Assembly: GCF_963259705.1 (NCBI RefSeq)
Contig: NC_081842.1
Span: forward strand, 94,106,433-94,170,432
DNA length: 64,000 bases
Source: Myotis daubentonii
Taxonomy: Eukaryota; Chordata; Mammalia; Chiroptera; Vespertilionidae
Reading direction: 5' to 3'
The notes under the pieces are model-generated. The model worked only from the letters and a program-made list of their open reading frames with translations. It was not told the origin of the DNA and made no database searches. Positions 11,055 to 21,535 of the stretch are shown piece after piece. Made by a program: the position numbers and the translations under genes. Numbering within the stretch: the first letter of the stretch is position 1; each line of letters begins with the position of its first letter.

Positions 11055-11336
11055 ATGAGAAAAGATAGAACTATGAAAAATGACCAGTCAAATATAAAGA
11101 ATGACAGAGCACTAATAAAGAACACATTAGAAGGAATACACAGCAGGTTAGGGAAAGCCAAAGATAAGATCAGTGAATTAGAAGATAGGGTAGAAAAAAA
11201 AAACACACAATCAGAGAACCAAAAAAATAAAATAAAATAAAATAAAATAAAATAAAATAAAATAAAATAAAATAAAATAAAATAAAACAAAGGAGGAAGT
11301 TAAAGGATCTGTAGGAGTACATGAAATATAACAATA
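11055..11336 (+). pseudogene. L1 ORF1 N-terminal remnant
   Basis: A 61-codon frame (starts MRKDRTMKNDQ; contains LEGIHSRLGKAKDKISELED) matches the ORF1p coiled-coil region, with heptad leucines and isoleucines. ORF1p is the L1 RNA-binding chaperone. The frame runs into an expanded AAAAT pentamer array (11226-11288). A Helitron then interrupts ORF1 and the C-terminal half resumes at 12264. Confidence 0.75.
11226..11288 (+). repeat. (AAAAT)n microsatellite in L1 ORF1
   Basis: About 12 uninterrupted pentamer units. It probably grew from an A-rich stretch of ORF1. The ATTTT-rich minus strand gives spurious Phe/Tyr/Leu frames. Confidence 0.95.
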
Positions 11337-12263
11337 ATAGAGGCCCAGTGCACAAAATTCATGTGTGGGGGGGATAGGGAGGTTATGTCCCTCAGCTCAG
11401 CCTGCACCCTCTCCAATCTGGGACCCCTTGAGGGATGTCCGACTGCCCATTTAGGGATCTCCGACTGCCCTGAGTGGGATTGGGCCTAAATGGGCAGTCG
11501 GACATCCCTCTCGCAGTTCAGGACTGCTGGCACCCAACTGCTTGCCTGCCTGCCTGCCTGCCTGATTGCCCCTAACCACTTCTGCCTGCCAGCCTGATCA
11601 CCCCTAAACACTCCCCTGCCAGCCTGATCAACACCTAACTGCTCCCCTGCTGGCCCGATTGCCCCCAACTGCCCTTCCCTGCTGGCTTGGTCCTCTCTTG
11701 CTGCCCTCCACTGCTGGTCTGGTCGCCCCCAAATTCCCTCCCCTGCTGGCCTGGTCTCCCCCAACTGTCCTCCCCTGCTGGCCTGGTTGCCCCAAGCCCT
11801 CCCCTGCTGGCCGGGTTGCCCAAAACTGCCTTGCCCTGCTGGCCTGGTTCCCCCAACTGCCCTCTGCCGCTGGCCTGGTCGCCCCCAACTTCTCTCCCCT
11901 GCTGGCCTGGTCCTCCCCAACTGCCCTCCCCTGCTGGCCTGGTCCCCCCAAGCCCTCCCCTGCTGGCCGGGTTGCCCAAAACTGCCTTGCCCTGCTGGCC
12001 TGGTTCCCCCAACTGCCCTCTGCCGCTGGCCTGGTCGCCCCCAACTTCTCTCCCCTGCTGGCCTGGTCCTCCCCAACTGCCCTCCCCTGCTGGCCTGGTC
12101 CCCCCAAGCCCTCCCCTGCTGGCCTGGTTGCCCCCAACTGCCCTCCCACTGCTGAACATCTTGTGGCAGCACTTGTGGGCAGCCATCTTTGACCACATGG
12201 GTGCAGCCATCTTGTGTGTTGGAGTGATGGTCAATTTGCATATTACTCTTTTATTAGATAGGA
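11337..12263 (-). mobile_element. Helitron inside L1 ORF1
   Basis: On the minus strand the 5' end at the right reads TCCTATCTAATAAAAGAG and the 3' end at the left reads GGGCCTCTAT (CTAG mutated). A subterminal palindrome with perfect 24-bp arms occupies about 11432-11507. The interior is a 'ccctgctggcctggt' array with a 156-bp higher-order repeat. Frames of up to 251 codons here are repeat artefacts. Confidence 0.92.
11775..12135 (-). repeat. 156-bp higher-order tandem repeat
   Basis: Blocks beginning 'aagccctcccctgctggcc' recur at 11794, 11950 and 12106, exactly 156 bp apart. The first two copies look identical by eye. Each is built of five units of about 31 bp. Confidence 0.9.
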
Positions 12264-12772
12264 TAGGAATGCCAGAAGGGGAATAAACTAAGCAAGAGAT
12301 AGAGAATGTATTTGAAGAAAATAATGGCAGAAAGCTTCCTTAACCTGGTGCAGGAAAAAGTCACACAAGTTCAGAAGGCATAGAAAGTCCCAAGGAAGAA
12401 GAACCAAAATAGGCCCACCCCCAGACAGATCATAGATAAACCATCAAAAATTAAAGACAAAGAGAGAATTTTAAAAGCAGCAAGAGAAAAGCAATTTGTT
12501 ACCTACAAAGAGTTTCCAGCAGATTTCTCATCAGAAACTCTACAGGCCAGAAGGAAATGGCATGGAGTAGTAAATAAAAAGGAGGGAATGAAACAAAAAT
12601 TACAATACCAGCCAGGTTATTATTCAAAGTAAAAAGGCTAAAGGGTTGATCACTACAAATCCAATACTTCAAGAAATGCTAAAGGGACTGCTATAATGAG
12701 AAGAAATGAGAAAGAGAAAGAGAGAGAGATAGAGAGGCATAAAGAATTAAAATAGCAATAAAAAAGTACCTA
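12264..12772 (+). pseudogene. L1 ORF1 C-terminal remnant
   Basis: Conceptual translation across stops matches the ORF1p C-terminal domain: text equivalent to 'KERILKAAREK', 'SADFSSETLQARR' and 'PARLLFKV', ending near 'LQEMLKGL'. It resumes ORF1 after the Helitron. Stops and indels make it non-functional. An AG-rich run (12705-12735) precedes the next Helitron. Confidence 0.75.
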
Positions 12773-13275
12773 TCCTATAAAATAAAAAGGTAATATGCAA
12801 ATTGAGTATCACTCCAACACACAAGATAGCTGCCCCCAAGTGGTCAAATATGTCTTCCACCATGTGGACACAAGTTGGCTGCCACAAGATGGCAAGAAGG
12901 GAAAGGCAGTTGTGGGCAATCAGGCCAGCAGGGTAGGGCAGTTTGGAGGGACCAGGCCTGCAGGGGAGGACAATTAGGGGCAATCAGGCTGGCAGGGGAG
13001 CAGTTAGGTGTCAATCAGGATGGCAGGAGAGTGGTTAGGGGTGATCAGGCTGGCAGGCCAAAGCAGTTAAGGGCAATCAGGCAGGCAGGCAGGTGATCAG
13101 TTGGGAGCCAGTAGTTCTGGATTGTGAGAGGGATGTCTGACTGCTCATTTCAGCCTGATCCCACCAGGCCTAAATGGGCAGTTGTACATCCCCTGAGGGG
13201 TTCCAGATTGGAGAGGGTGCTGGTTGGGCTGAGGGACACACCCCCATGCACGCATTTTGTGCACCAGGCCTCTAG
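12773..13275 (+). mobile_element. Helitron between L1 ORF1 and ORF2
   Basis: 5' end TCCTATAAAATAAAAAGG, 3' end hairpin plus GGCCTCTAG then host T. The interior has 'ggcagttgtgggcaatcagg' repeats and a decayed subterminal palindrome (13126-13196). L1 text continues on both sides. Confidence 0.92.
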
Positions 13276-14156
13276 TCAATTTTAACCTTCAATGTACTAG
13301 TAAATATATTAAATGATCCAATCAAAAGGCATAGGGTAGCTGAATTGATACAAAAATATGACCCAAATATAAGCTTTCTATAAGAGACACACCACAGAAC
13401 AAAAGACTCACACAGGAAGAGAATGAAGAAATGGAAAAAAAAAATTCCATGTATATGGGGAAAAAAAAGCTGAGGTAGCAATACTCATTACTGACAAAAA
13501 TAGACTTTTAAATGAAGGCCATTGCAAGAGACAATAAATGTCACTACATAATATTAAAGAGATCAAACCAACAAGAGGATATAACTCTGGTAAACATATA
13601 TGCAAACAAAATAGAAGAACTTAAATATATAAAAAAATTCTGGAGGTACTTTAAGGAAGAATCAATAGCTGAAACCGGTTTGGCTCAGTGGATAGAGCGT
13701 CGGCCTGCGGACTGAAGGGTCCCAGGTTCGATTCCGGTCAAGGGCATGTACCTGGGTTGCGGGCACATCCCCAGTGGGAGATGTGCAGGAGGCAGCTGAT
13801 CGATGTTTCTCTCCCATCGATGTTTCTAACTCTATCTCTCTCCCTTCCTCTCTGTAAAAAAACAATAAAATATATTAAAAAAAAAAAAAAGGAAGAATCA
13901 ATAGCAACACAATTATTGTAGGGTACATTAACACCCTGCTGACTTCACTGGATAGATTTTTCAGTCAAAAAATTAACAAGGAAACAGTGACTCTAAATGA
14001 CACACTAGATCAAATGGATTTAATTGACATTTATAGAACATTTCACCCCAAAGCTACAGAATATGCACTGTTTTCACATGTGCATAGGTCATTCTCAAAG
14101 ATAGACCACATCTTAGGACAGAACAAGTCTCTGAAAGTTCAAGAAGATTGAAATCA
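13276..14156 (+). pseudogene. L1 ORF2 endonuclease-domain remnant
   Basis: Across stops and frameshifts the translation follows the L1 apurinic-like endonuclease: 'DPIKRHRVAELIQ', 'KKAEVAILITDK', 'TLVNIYANK', then 'DRFFSQKINKETVTLNDT', 'DLIDIYRTFHPKATEY' and 'KIDHILG'. This enzyme nicks target DNA during L1 insertion. The domain is split by a Ves SINE (13670-13888) and then by an L1 5' fragment at 14157. Confidence 0.85.
13670..13888 (+). mobile_element. Ves SINE in L1 endonuclease region
   Basis: A well-preserved Ves SINE: 'ggctcagtggatagagcgtc', 'ggttcgattccggtcaaggg', CT-rich tail, then a long A run. It is flanked by a perfect 17-bp duplication (aaggaagaatcaatagc at 13653-13669 and 13889-13905). 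Intact A and B boxes suggest a relatively young copy. Confidence 0.95.
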
Positions 14157-15372
14157 ACTTGAGATTAAAAATGGCAGCTGAATAAGTGGATGCTGCATAG
14201 ACATGCTCCCAGGAACAAACTGGGATTACAATTAAAATACAGAAAAAACTTCCTGAATAATCAACAGAAGACTCGCAGGATAGAACCCTGATACCCAAGG
14301 GCCAAAAGTGGAGACCACATAGAGACTGGTAGGAGGGGTGGAGGCGTGAAAGGGCTATCCAGGCACCCACAGGCAGCAACTGAAGTTCCAGAGAGATATC
14401 TCAGCTGTGGGGGGTTGCCTCTGAGAACACTGGGATCTAATCCCTAAGCTGGACACCCAAGTAGAGAGCACCAGAACTAAGAAGGGTAAACACATAATAT
14501 CTGGCTATGAAAAGCATCAGAGTTGCTGTCTACCAGGGAGTGACAGCTGAACATTCAGGTAGACTCTTACAAGGCCAACACACAAAATTCCCTGTTGAGC
14601 CATCCAGCTTGTGATCCAGAAGAAGGAGGGCAGAGTGGACTGGAGCTCTGAAATCAGAAGCCTGATTTGGGTACTCACGGGTTAGAACTCAGAAGGTAGA
14701 CACCCCCAGTTTCCTGTGCTGAGTCATTTCCTCATTCAGTGGGGGACATCTTTCCCACACAGACATTTGCCTTGCCTGTGGGGAAGACAATTGACCCACC
14801 CTGTTGGGAAACACTTTGCCCTGAGGCCACTTAACTAAAAATAACAATTAGCCTCCAGGCAGAAGCAACTGCCTCACCCTGTTGAAAGAAACCCTCTAGA
14901 CATCTGAAGGCAATTACCTGGGGCCATTCAAGTAGGAATTCTATCAATCTGTAGTCAGAGATAGACCCTGGAGGCTTTGAGTCTTTGCCTGATCAAATTA
15001 TTCAGAAATATCATTTGACATTGTCCTGCACTAGAGATTGAGAGGTGTACAGGATCTACCTAATACATAGTCACAAACCCCAACAGACAGCCAAAATGAG
15101 GATACAAAAAAGCAACTCCCAAATGAAAGAATAAGAGAATTCTCCAGAAGAAGAGATAAATGAAGCAGAGTTAAGAAATTTATCTGAAACACAGTTCAGA
15201 GTAATGATGGTAAAGATGCTCAACAGCATGAAAAAAGATATAGTAACTATGAAAAAAGAACACTTGGAAACAAAGAATGACATAACACAAATAAAGAACA
15301 CATTGGAAGGAATACACAACAGGTTAGGGGAAGCTGAGGATGGACTCAGTGAATTAGAAGACAGGGTTGAAG
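14157..15372 (+). mobile_element. L1 5'-end fragment nested in L1
   Basis: It contains only an L1 5' UTR and the start of ORF1 (a 71-codon frame from 15204 with a LEGIHNRLGEAEDGLSELED coiled coil), then stops without a poly(A) tail. A 13-bp duplication flanks it (14144-14156 and 15373-15385, one mismatch), and host ORF2 resumes exactly there. A 3'-truncated, tail-less L1 is unusual because L1 insertions are normally 5'-truncated. Confidence 0.75.
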
Positions 15373-15495
15373 AAGATTTAAATCATATCAAGCATCTTCT
15401 CAGATCACTATGGAATTAAATTAAAAATCAACTAGAGTAAAAACACTCAAAAACATTCAAACACGTTTTTGACTAAATAGCATATTATTAAACAA

Positions 15496-16118
15496 CTAGT
15501 GGCCCAGTGCACGAAATTCATGCATAGGGGAGGGTGTGTTCCTCAGCCTGGCCTTCACCCTCTCCAATTTGGGACCCCTCGAAGGATGTCCTACTGCCAG
15601 TTTACAGGGATTGGGCCTAAACCAGCAGTCGGACATCCCTCTCTCAATCCGGGACTGCTGGCTCCTAACTGTTCACCTGCCTGCCTGCCTGCCTGATTGC
15701 CTGATTGTCTCTAACCACTCTGCCTGCCGGCCTGTTTGCCCCCAAATGCCCCCCCCCCGCCAGCCTGATCACCCCAAACTGTCCCCCCTGCTGGCTTGCT
15801 CGCCCCTACATTCCCTCCCCACTGGCCTGCTCATCCCCAACTGTCCCCCTGCTGGCCTGCTCACTCCAAACTTCCTCCCTGCTGTCCTGATCACCTCCAA
15901 CTGACCCTCACTGATGGCCAGCTTGCCCCCAACTGGCGCCCCTGCTGGTCTGCTTACCCCCAATGGCCCCACCCCCCACCAGCCTGATCCCCCACAATTG
16001 CCCTCCCCTCTTGGCCTCTAACTGACTCTACCTCAGCCCCACCACCATGGTTTTGTCCAGAAGAACATCTGGAAGGTCTCCCAGTATAATTAGCATAGTA
16101 CTCTTTTACTAGTATAGA
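15496..16118 (-). mobile_element. Complete Helitron forming the composite's 3' part
   Basis: On the minus strand it begins TCTATACTAGTAAAAGAG and ends with hairpin and CTAG. Its 5' half resembles the Helitron at 8166 ('actgggagacctt' region). A decayed subterminal palindrome lies at about 15584-15640. Confidence 0.9.
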
Positions 16119-16825
16119 TATTTGTCTATAAATATGATTATGATTGCAGATATGAGTAGGACCAGGTAAAATTTTATAGAATGGGCCTTTTATTACAGAT
16201 GGTTTGCCATGTATGCATTTTTTCTAAAGAAGTAAAAATTACTTTAAAAAATGTTTCAGGAAGACTTTGTGAAATTTATAGTATCTGCTTTTCTTCCAAG
16301 GAAGTTGTCACTTTTATGCCAGAGTGAGAATTATTTGTATGCTTTGTATGTCAGCATTGGGCCACTGTGACTGGGGGGCACTTGACTTGAGAGTAATTAT
16401 TTTGCTCACTGGCTGGGAGGAAGGGTGTGTGGCAGAGGAGATAAATACTCGGTTCTGGGTTATTCATAGATGGCTGACTTTCTGGATTGATTGTGCAAGC
16501 CCCTCCTTTTATTGATGTCCACCTTCTATTGACAGACATCTACCCTGGGAGAGAAATAAGATGAAACTCTCTTTCTTTTCATTGTAAAAAGAATTTGAAT
16601 TCCTAAGATGTGATAAGGCCACCCAGCCATCCACAGTCAAGGTACACATTTTCATGGAGGATGTTCCCACTCTTGAATAAATTAAAACAATTTTTTTCTT
16701 TTAATTTAAACTTTCTTCTATAACTGTTTTCTTGTTACTTAAAAGCTAGTTTTTTTGAAACTACTTCCAAAGCTTTTCAAGCTGTATATATATCCTTGGA
16801 ATGAATTTATAATTAAGAATTGAGC

Positions 16826-17022
16826 CTGGCTGGTGTGACTCAGTGGTTTAGCATCGACCTATGAACCAGGAAGTCACAGTTTGATTCCAGGTCAGGCCAC
16901 ATGCCCGGGTTGTGGGCTGGATTCCCAGTACAGGGTGTGTGGGAGGCAGCTGATCAATGACTCTCTCTCATCATTGATGTTTCTATTTCTCTCTCTCTCC
17001 CTTCCTCTCTGAATCAGTAAGA

Positions 17023-17027
<5 letters not shown>
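16826..17027 (+). mobile_element. Ves SINE in captured segment
   Basis: A diverged Ves SINE ('gcctggctggtgtgactcag', 'cacagtttgattccagg', CT-rich region). A long GA array replaces the usual A-rich tail. It is more diverged than the copy at 13670, so it may have been in the captured DNA before transposition. Confidence 0.85.

Positions 17028-17074
<47 letters not shown>
17028..17074 (+). repeat. (GA)n microsatellite
   Basis: About 22 GA dinucleotides directly after the SINE body. Confidence 0.95.
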
Positions 17075-17078
<4 letters not shown>

Positions 17079-17920
17079 TATATATGTTTATAAATAAGAA
17101 AACATGTATTTGATGCTCTTAGAAAGTCTTATTTTCTTTCATTAAAACTTGTGCAGTATAGGGAACTCCATAGATTCTCTTAATTTGAAGAAAGTTAGAG
17201 GGAAAGGTACTAATTCAGAGTTCTTGGGAAAAATGTGTCACTTATATAATTTTTTATGTTTATTTTTTTAAATAAAAAACAAATATTTTCTATTCAGTAA
17301 ATATATTTGGATCTAAATATCTTCTATAATTTTAACCCTAAAATATCAATTTAAATATTTTAAAAATGGTTGGGGTGTTTGTTTTTTTAAATAAGTTAGG
17401 TTACTGGAGTTCTACATGTTACTGGATCACCTGGGGTAATTTTCTGATTGTAAAATTAAGAATTATAGTCAGAGGGGAGGACATGAGAATTTTTAAAAAA
17501 CATATTTAATTTACTTTAGAAGCTGAACCTCTCTTATCATGTGACTTTTTTTGTATGTTTGTTAAACTATATTATCACATAAGCATTGCTGCTATTGGGA
17601 CAAACAGTGACAGTTGATTCGGGTCATTTGAATGTCCACTGTCTGTTTTAATTTGTATGTTCGTTTTGACTCTGTCATATGCTCAAACTTCAGTGGAAGT
17701 CATGAGAACCTAGTATTTTTGTCTGCTCCCTCCTTTACGTTGGAACTATTCTTTTTTACTCAGTGGGACCTTAACTTTGATGTAAGGGATTGTTTCCGTT
17801 GCCAACTTTTTTCTTCCTTGCCAAGTAAGACAGTTGTTGTGAACTCTTCAGTGATGCCTTCCCCAGGGTATTTGCAGATGTGGTTGGGAGAAGTCATTTC
17901 ATCCTCGACCTTTGCATGTT

Positions 17921-18452
17921 AGGTGCTGGGGTGCCTGGGTGCCGCCTCGCCTGTGGCCCAGCTTTCTGATTGTGATGCTGCTCTCTCTCCCTCTGATCAC
18001 CATGGCGACCACGGGGCTGAAGGCCAGGCAGCACCCCCGGGCTCCTGGGGGGTGCCACCTCTCCTGCGGCCGGCTTTCCGATGGTGATCACCGGCTGGGG
18101 GATGGGCAAAGGTGGCCCCGGTTCTCTGATCCAGGGCCTGGGGACAGGGCAAAGGCGGGCCTAAGCCAGCAGTCAGACATCCCTCTTGTGGTCCAGGACT
18201 CTCACCCTCTGGGACCACTCGCTCCTTACCAACTGCTTACAGCAGAGGCGGGAGAGGATCCTGCCACCACCGCTGTGCTCAAGAGCTGTGAGCCCAGCAT
18301 CTGGCTGAGCGGTGCTCCCCCTGTGGGAGCACACTGACCACCAGAGGGCACTCCTGCATTTAGCGTCTGCCCCCTGGTGGTCAGTGTGCATCATAGCGAC
18401 TGGTCATTCCACTGTTCAGTCGATTTGAATATTAGAGTGTTAATATATTGGA
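17921..18452 (-). mobile_element. Helitron 5' portion lacking its 3' end
   Basis: Minus-strand 5' TC terminus, then a region also seen at 44686 ('gtgcactgaccaccaggg', 'gctcccacagggggag'). At the left the Helitron text stops in GC-rich DNA with no hairpin or CTAG, which is what read-through capture would need. Confidence 0.75.
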
Positions 18453-19930
18453 TGAATGGGTTACCAGTGAGGTTAAGAAAGAAATCAAAAACTCCTGGAA
18501 ACAAATATAAATGAACACACAAAAACAACCCAAAATTTCTGGGACAAAGCAAAAGCACTCCTGAGAGAGAAGTTCATCATCCTACAGGCCTATCTCAAAA
18601 AGCAAGAAAAATTAATAATAAACTATTTAATCCTACAAATTAAAAATTAGAAAGAGAAAAACAAGAGAAGCCCAGAGTAAGTAGAAGGAAGGAAATAGAA
18701 AAGACAAGAGCAGAAATAAATGACAGAGAGGCTTAAAAAAAATAAAAAGATCAGTGAAACCAATAAATGGTTCTGTGAAAAGATAAATAAAATTGATGAA
18801 ACATTAGCCAGACTCATTTAAAAAAAAAAAAAAAAAAGCACAAAGAAACAGGTTCCAAATAAATAAATCAGAAGCAAAAGCAGTGAAGTAACAAATGACA
18901 TCATAGTGGTATAAAGGATTATAAGAAAATACTATAAACAAATATAAACCAACAAACTGGGCAATGTGGATAAAATGGTAAAATTCCTAGAAAAATACAA
19001 TCTTCCGAAATTGAATCAGGAAGAATAAGAAAACCTGAATAGGCCAATAAGAACTAATGAAATTGAAGTAGAAAAAAAAAATTACAACAAAAGGTCTGGA
19101 CAGCTTCACAGGGGAGATTTACCAAACATTCAAAGAACTACCACCTATCCCCTTCAACCTTTTCCAAAAATTCCAAGAGGAAGGTATACTTCCAACCTCT
19201 TTTTTATGGGGCCAGCATTATTCTCAAAAAAAAAAATATTAGCAAATAGGATCCATCAATATATTAACAAGCTCATATGCCATGACCAAGTAAGATTTAT
19301 TCCAAGGATGTAAAGCTGTTACAATATTTACAAATCAATTAAAATTATATACCACATAAACAAATTGAAAGACAAAAAAATCGCATGGTAATATCAATAG
19401 CTACAGACAAATCATTCAACAAAAGTAAAAAACCATTTTTATAAAAACTCTCAGCAATGTGGGAATAGAGGGATCATACCTCAATATAATAAAGGCCATA
19501 TATGACAAATCTACAGCCAACATCATACTCAATGGGCAAAAACTAAGATAATTTCTTCTAAGAACACAAACAAAACAGAGATTTCTGCTTTCCCTACTCT
19601 TATTCAACATAGTGCTAGAAGTCCTAGCCGCAACAATCAGACAAGAAGAAAACATAAGAGACATCCAAACTAGAAAGGAGGAAGTAAAACTGTATTCACA
19701 GATGACATGATATTAAACATAGAAAACCCTAAAGACTCCACGAAAAAACTACTAGATTTAATAAATGAATTAGGCAATATATCAGGATACAAATTGACAC
19801 CCATAATTGATGACATTTTTATATACCAACAATAAATTCTTAAAAAGAGAAACTAAACAATCCCATTTACCATTGCAAGAAAAAAATTAATACACTTAGG
19901 AATTAACTTATCCAAAAAGGTAAAAAATTT
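18453..19930 (+). pseudogene. L1 ORF2 reverse-transcriptase remnant
   Basis: Translation across breaks follows L1 ORF2 from the end of the endonuclease linker through the reverse-transcriptase palm. Recognisable text includes the 'KALLREKFIILQAYLKKQEK'-like segment, the region equivalent to '[20 protein letters not shown]' and 'MISIATDKSFNKS'. The FADD-type core is recognisable only as decayed text ('ctgtattcacagatgacatg'). It is non-functional. Confidence 0.8.
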
Positions 19931-20940
19931 GGGAGAGATAAGACGGCGGCTGTATAGGCAGATGCATCCCAGGTCTTGTCCCGGAGCAAATGGAGTAAGC
20001 AGCTGAAACTAATAACACCCACCCCAAATCGGTGAAATTACTCAGCTGGTGAGACAGTTTACAGCCGGGAAGGGCAGAGCTCCCCTGGAAAGCTAAAAAA
20101 CCAGGGACCTGGGCAGGAAAGTTTGCCAGACCTCTGATCCCAGAGGGTCAGAGGGAGTCTGTGTGGCAGACAGCCGCATCTCTTGGGACAGGCACAGCCC
20201 CTGACTGGGGAAAGGAGATCCATGGGACTGTTGGGGCTGGGGGATTTGAGATCTGGGTTCTGTAATTACGGAGGACTGAGCCTAAAAGGGGAAGCCTGAA
20301 GAGCTGACTAGGCCATGCAGTGCCGGTAAGAGAAGAGCTTACAGAAACTCCCATTTGACCCTGTGATCCCACTTCTAGGAATATATCCCAAGAAACCAGA
20401 AACAACAATCAGAATGGATATGTGCACCCATATGTTCAAAGCAGCACAATTCACCATAGCTAAGATCTGGAAACAGCCTAAGTGCCTATCAGTAGATGAA
20501 TGGATTAGAAAACTGTGGTACATCTACATGATGGAACACTATGCTGTTGTAAAAAAGAAGGAACTCTTACCATTTGCAATAGCATGGATGGAACTGGAGA
20601 GCATTATGCTAAATGAAATAAGCCAGTCAATGAGGGAAAATTACCACATGATATCACTCATTCATGGATAATAAAGACCATTATAAACTTATGAACAAAA
20701 ATAGATACAGAGGCAGAGCTGCCTTAAACAGACTGTCAAACTGCAGTGGGAAGGCCGGGGATGGTAGGGAGGCAGAAGGGGGGGGGGGTAAGAGATCAAC
20801 TGAAGGACTTATATGCATGCATATAAGCATAACCAATGGACATAAGACACTGGGGTTAGGGGAGGCCAGGGGATTGTCAAGGGTGGGGGAAAAAAGGAGA
20901 CATATGTAATACCCTTTGTAATGCTTTAAGCAATAAAAAA
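19931..20940 (+). mobile_element. Internally deleted L1 (5' UTR joined to 3' end)
   Basis: It starts 'gggagagataagacggcgg', a genuine L1 5' end of a different subfamily from the host. At about 20345 it jumps to the ORF2 C-terminal/3' UTR text ('aactcccatttgaccctgtg') and ends in an A-rich tail. Imperfect duplications of about 13 bp flank it (19918-19930 and 20942-20954). Roughly 5 kb of middle is missing. A 102-codon frame at 20363-20671 is the ORF2 C-terminal piece. Confidence 0.75.
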
Positions 20941-21310
20941 AAGATAAAATATTTGTATTCAGAAAACTACAGAACTTTGAAAAAAGTTATGGAGGAAGAT
21001 ATAAGTAAGTGGAAGAATATACTATGTGCATGGATTGGTAGAATTAACATCATTAAAATTTCCATACTACCCAAAGTAATCTACAGATTCAATGCAATCC
21101 CTATTAAAATAAAAAAGTATATTTCACAGATTTAGAACAAATACTCCAAAAATTTATATGGAACCAAAAAGACCCCATATAGCCACTGCAATCCTGAGAA
21201 AGAATAACAAAATTGGATGGATCACAATACCAGATATAAAGTTATACCACAAAGCAATTTTAATCAAAACAGACTGGTACTGGCATAAGAATAGGCATGA
21301 ACAACGAGAG
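20941..21310 (+). pseudogene. L1 ORF2 remnant, post-palm region
   Basis: It continues the host ORF2 ('[11 protein letters not shown]', '[20 protein letters not shown]', '[14 protein letters not shown]'). This 60-codon open frame matches the conserved L1 region after the catalytic palm. It ends at the SPIN-like insertion. Confidence 0.85.
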
Positions 21311-21533
21311 CAGTGGTTCTAAACCTTCCTAATGCAGCTACCCTTTAATACAGTTCCTCATACTGTGGTGACCCCTAATTTCATTGTTACAAATTGAACA
21401 TAATTAAAGCATAGTGATTAATCACAAAAACAATATGTAATTATATATGTGTTTTCCGATGGACTTAGGTGACCCCTGTGAAAGGGTTGTTCAACCCCCA
21501 AAGGGTTCGCAACCCACAGGTTGAGAACCACTG
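21311..21533. mobile_element. SPIN-like non-autonomous hAT
   Basis: A 223-bp element with terminal inverted repeats: cagtggttctaaacctt at the left and aggttgagaaccactg at the right. Internal 'cctttaatacagttcctca', 'gtgacccct' and 'gaaagggttgttcaaccccc' resemble the SPIN family of tetrapods as I remember it. The 8-bp duplication is aacgagag / aactagag. The right copy runs into the Helitron that starts at 21536. Confidence 0.85.
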
Positions 21534-21535
21534 AA

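Larger units (their letters stand above)
16119..17920. other. Captured non-Helitron DNA in the composite
   Basis: AT-rich DNA without Helitron or L1 features, apart from one Ves SINE. A 96-codon plus-strand frame (17632-17922) and its reverse complement show no domain I recognise. Its boundaries are the 5' end of one Helitron (16118) and the GC-rich 3'-less part of another (about 17920). Confidence 0.6.
15496..18452 (-). mobile_element. Composite Helitron with captured DNA
   Basis: L1 ORF2 reads '...attattaaacaa' up to 15495 and continues 'tgaatgggttaccag' at 18453, so everything between is one insertion at an A/T target. On the minus strand the insert begins TCCAATATATTAACAC (a Helitron 5' end) at 18452 and ends in a Helitron hairpin and CTAG at 15496. 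Between these are about 0.53 kb of Helitron, about 1.8 kb of non-Helitron DNA, and a second complete Helitron (15496-16118). Confidence 0.8.

Noticed and set aside
11486..12241. 251-codon minus-strand frame and overlapping frames on both strands
   Set aside because: They translate the tandem repeat of a Helitron in every frame, with periodic low-complexity protein. This is a stop-free repeat, not a gene.
13670..13740. tRNA gene
   Set aside because: The A- and B-box text belongs to a Ves SINE with CT-rich body, A tail and target duplication. It is not a free tRNA gene.
17632..17922. 96-codon frame in the captured DNA as a possible gene
   Set aside because: No recognisable domain, no splice signals I could tie to it, and it crosses into Helitron DNA. 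Kept only as part of the captured segment.
20363..20671. 102-codon open frame as a host gene
   Set aside because: The residues (IAKIWKQPKCLSVDEW, AIAWMELESIMLNEISQS) are the L1 ORF2 C-terminus.
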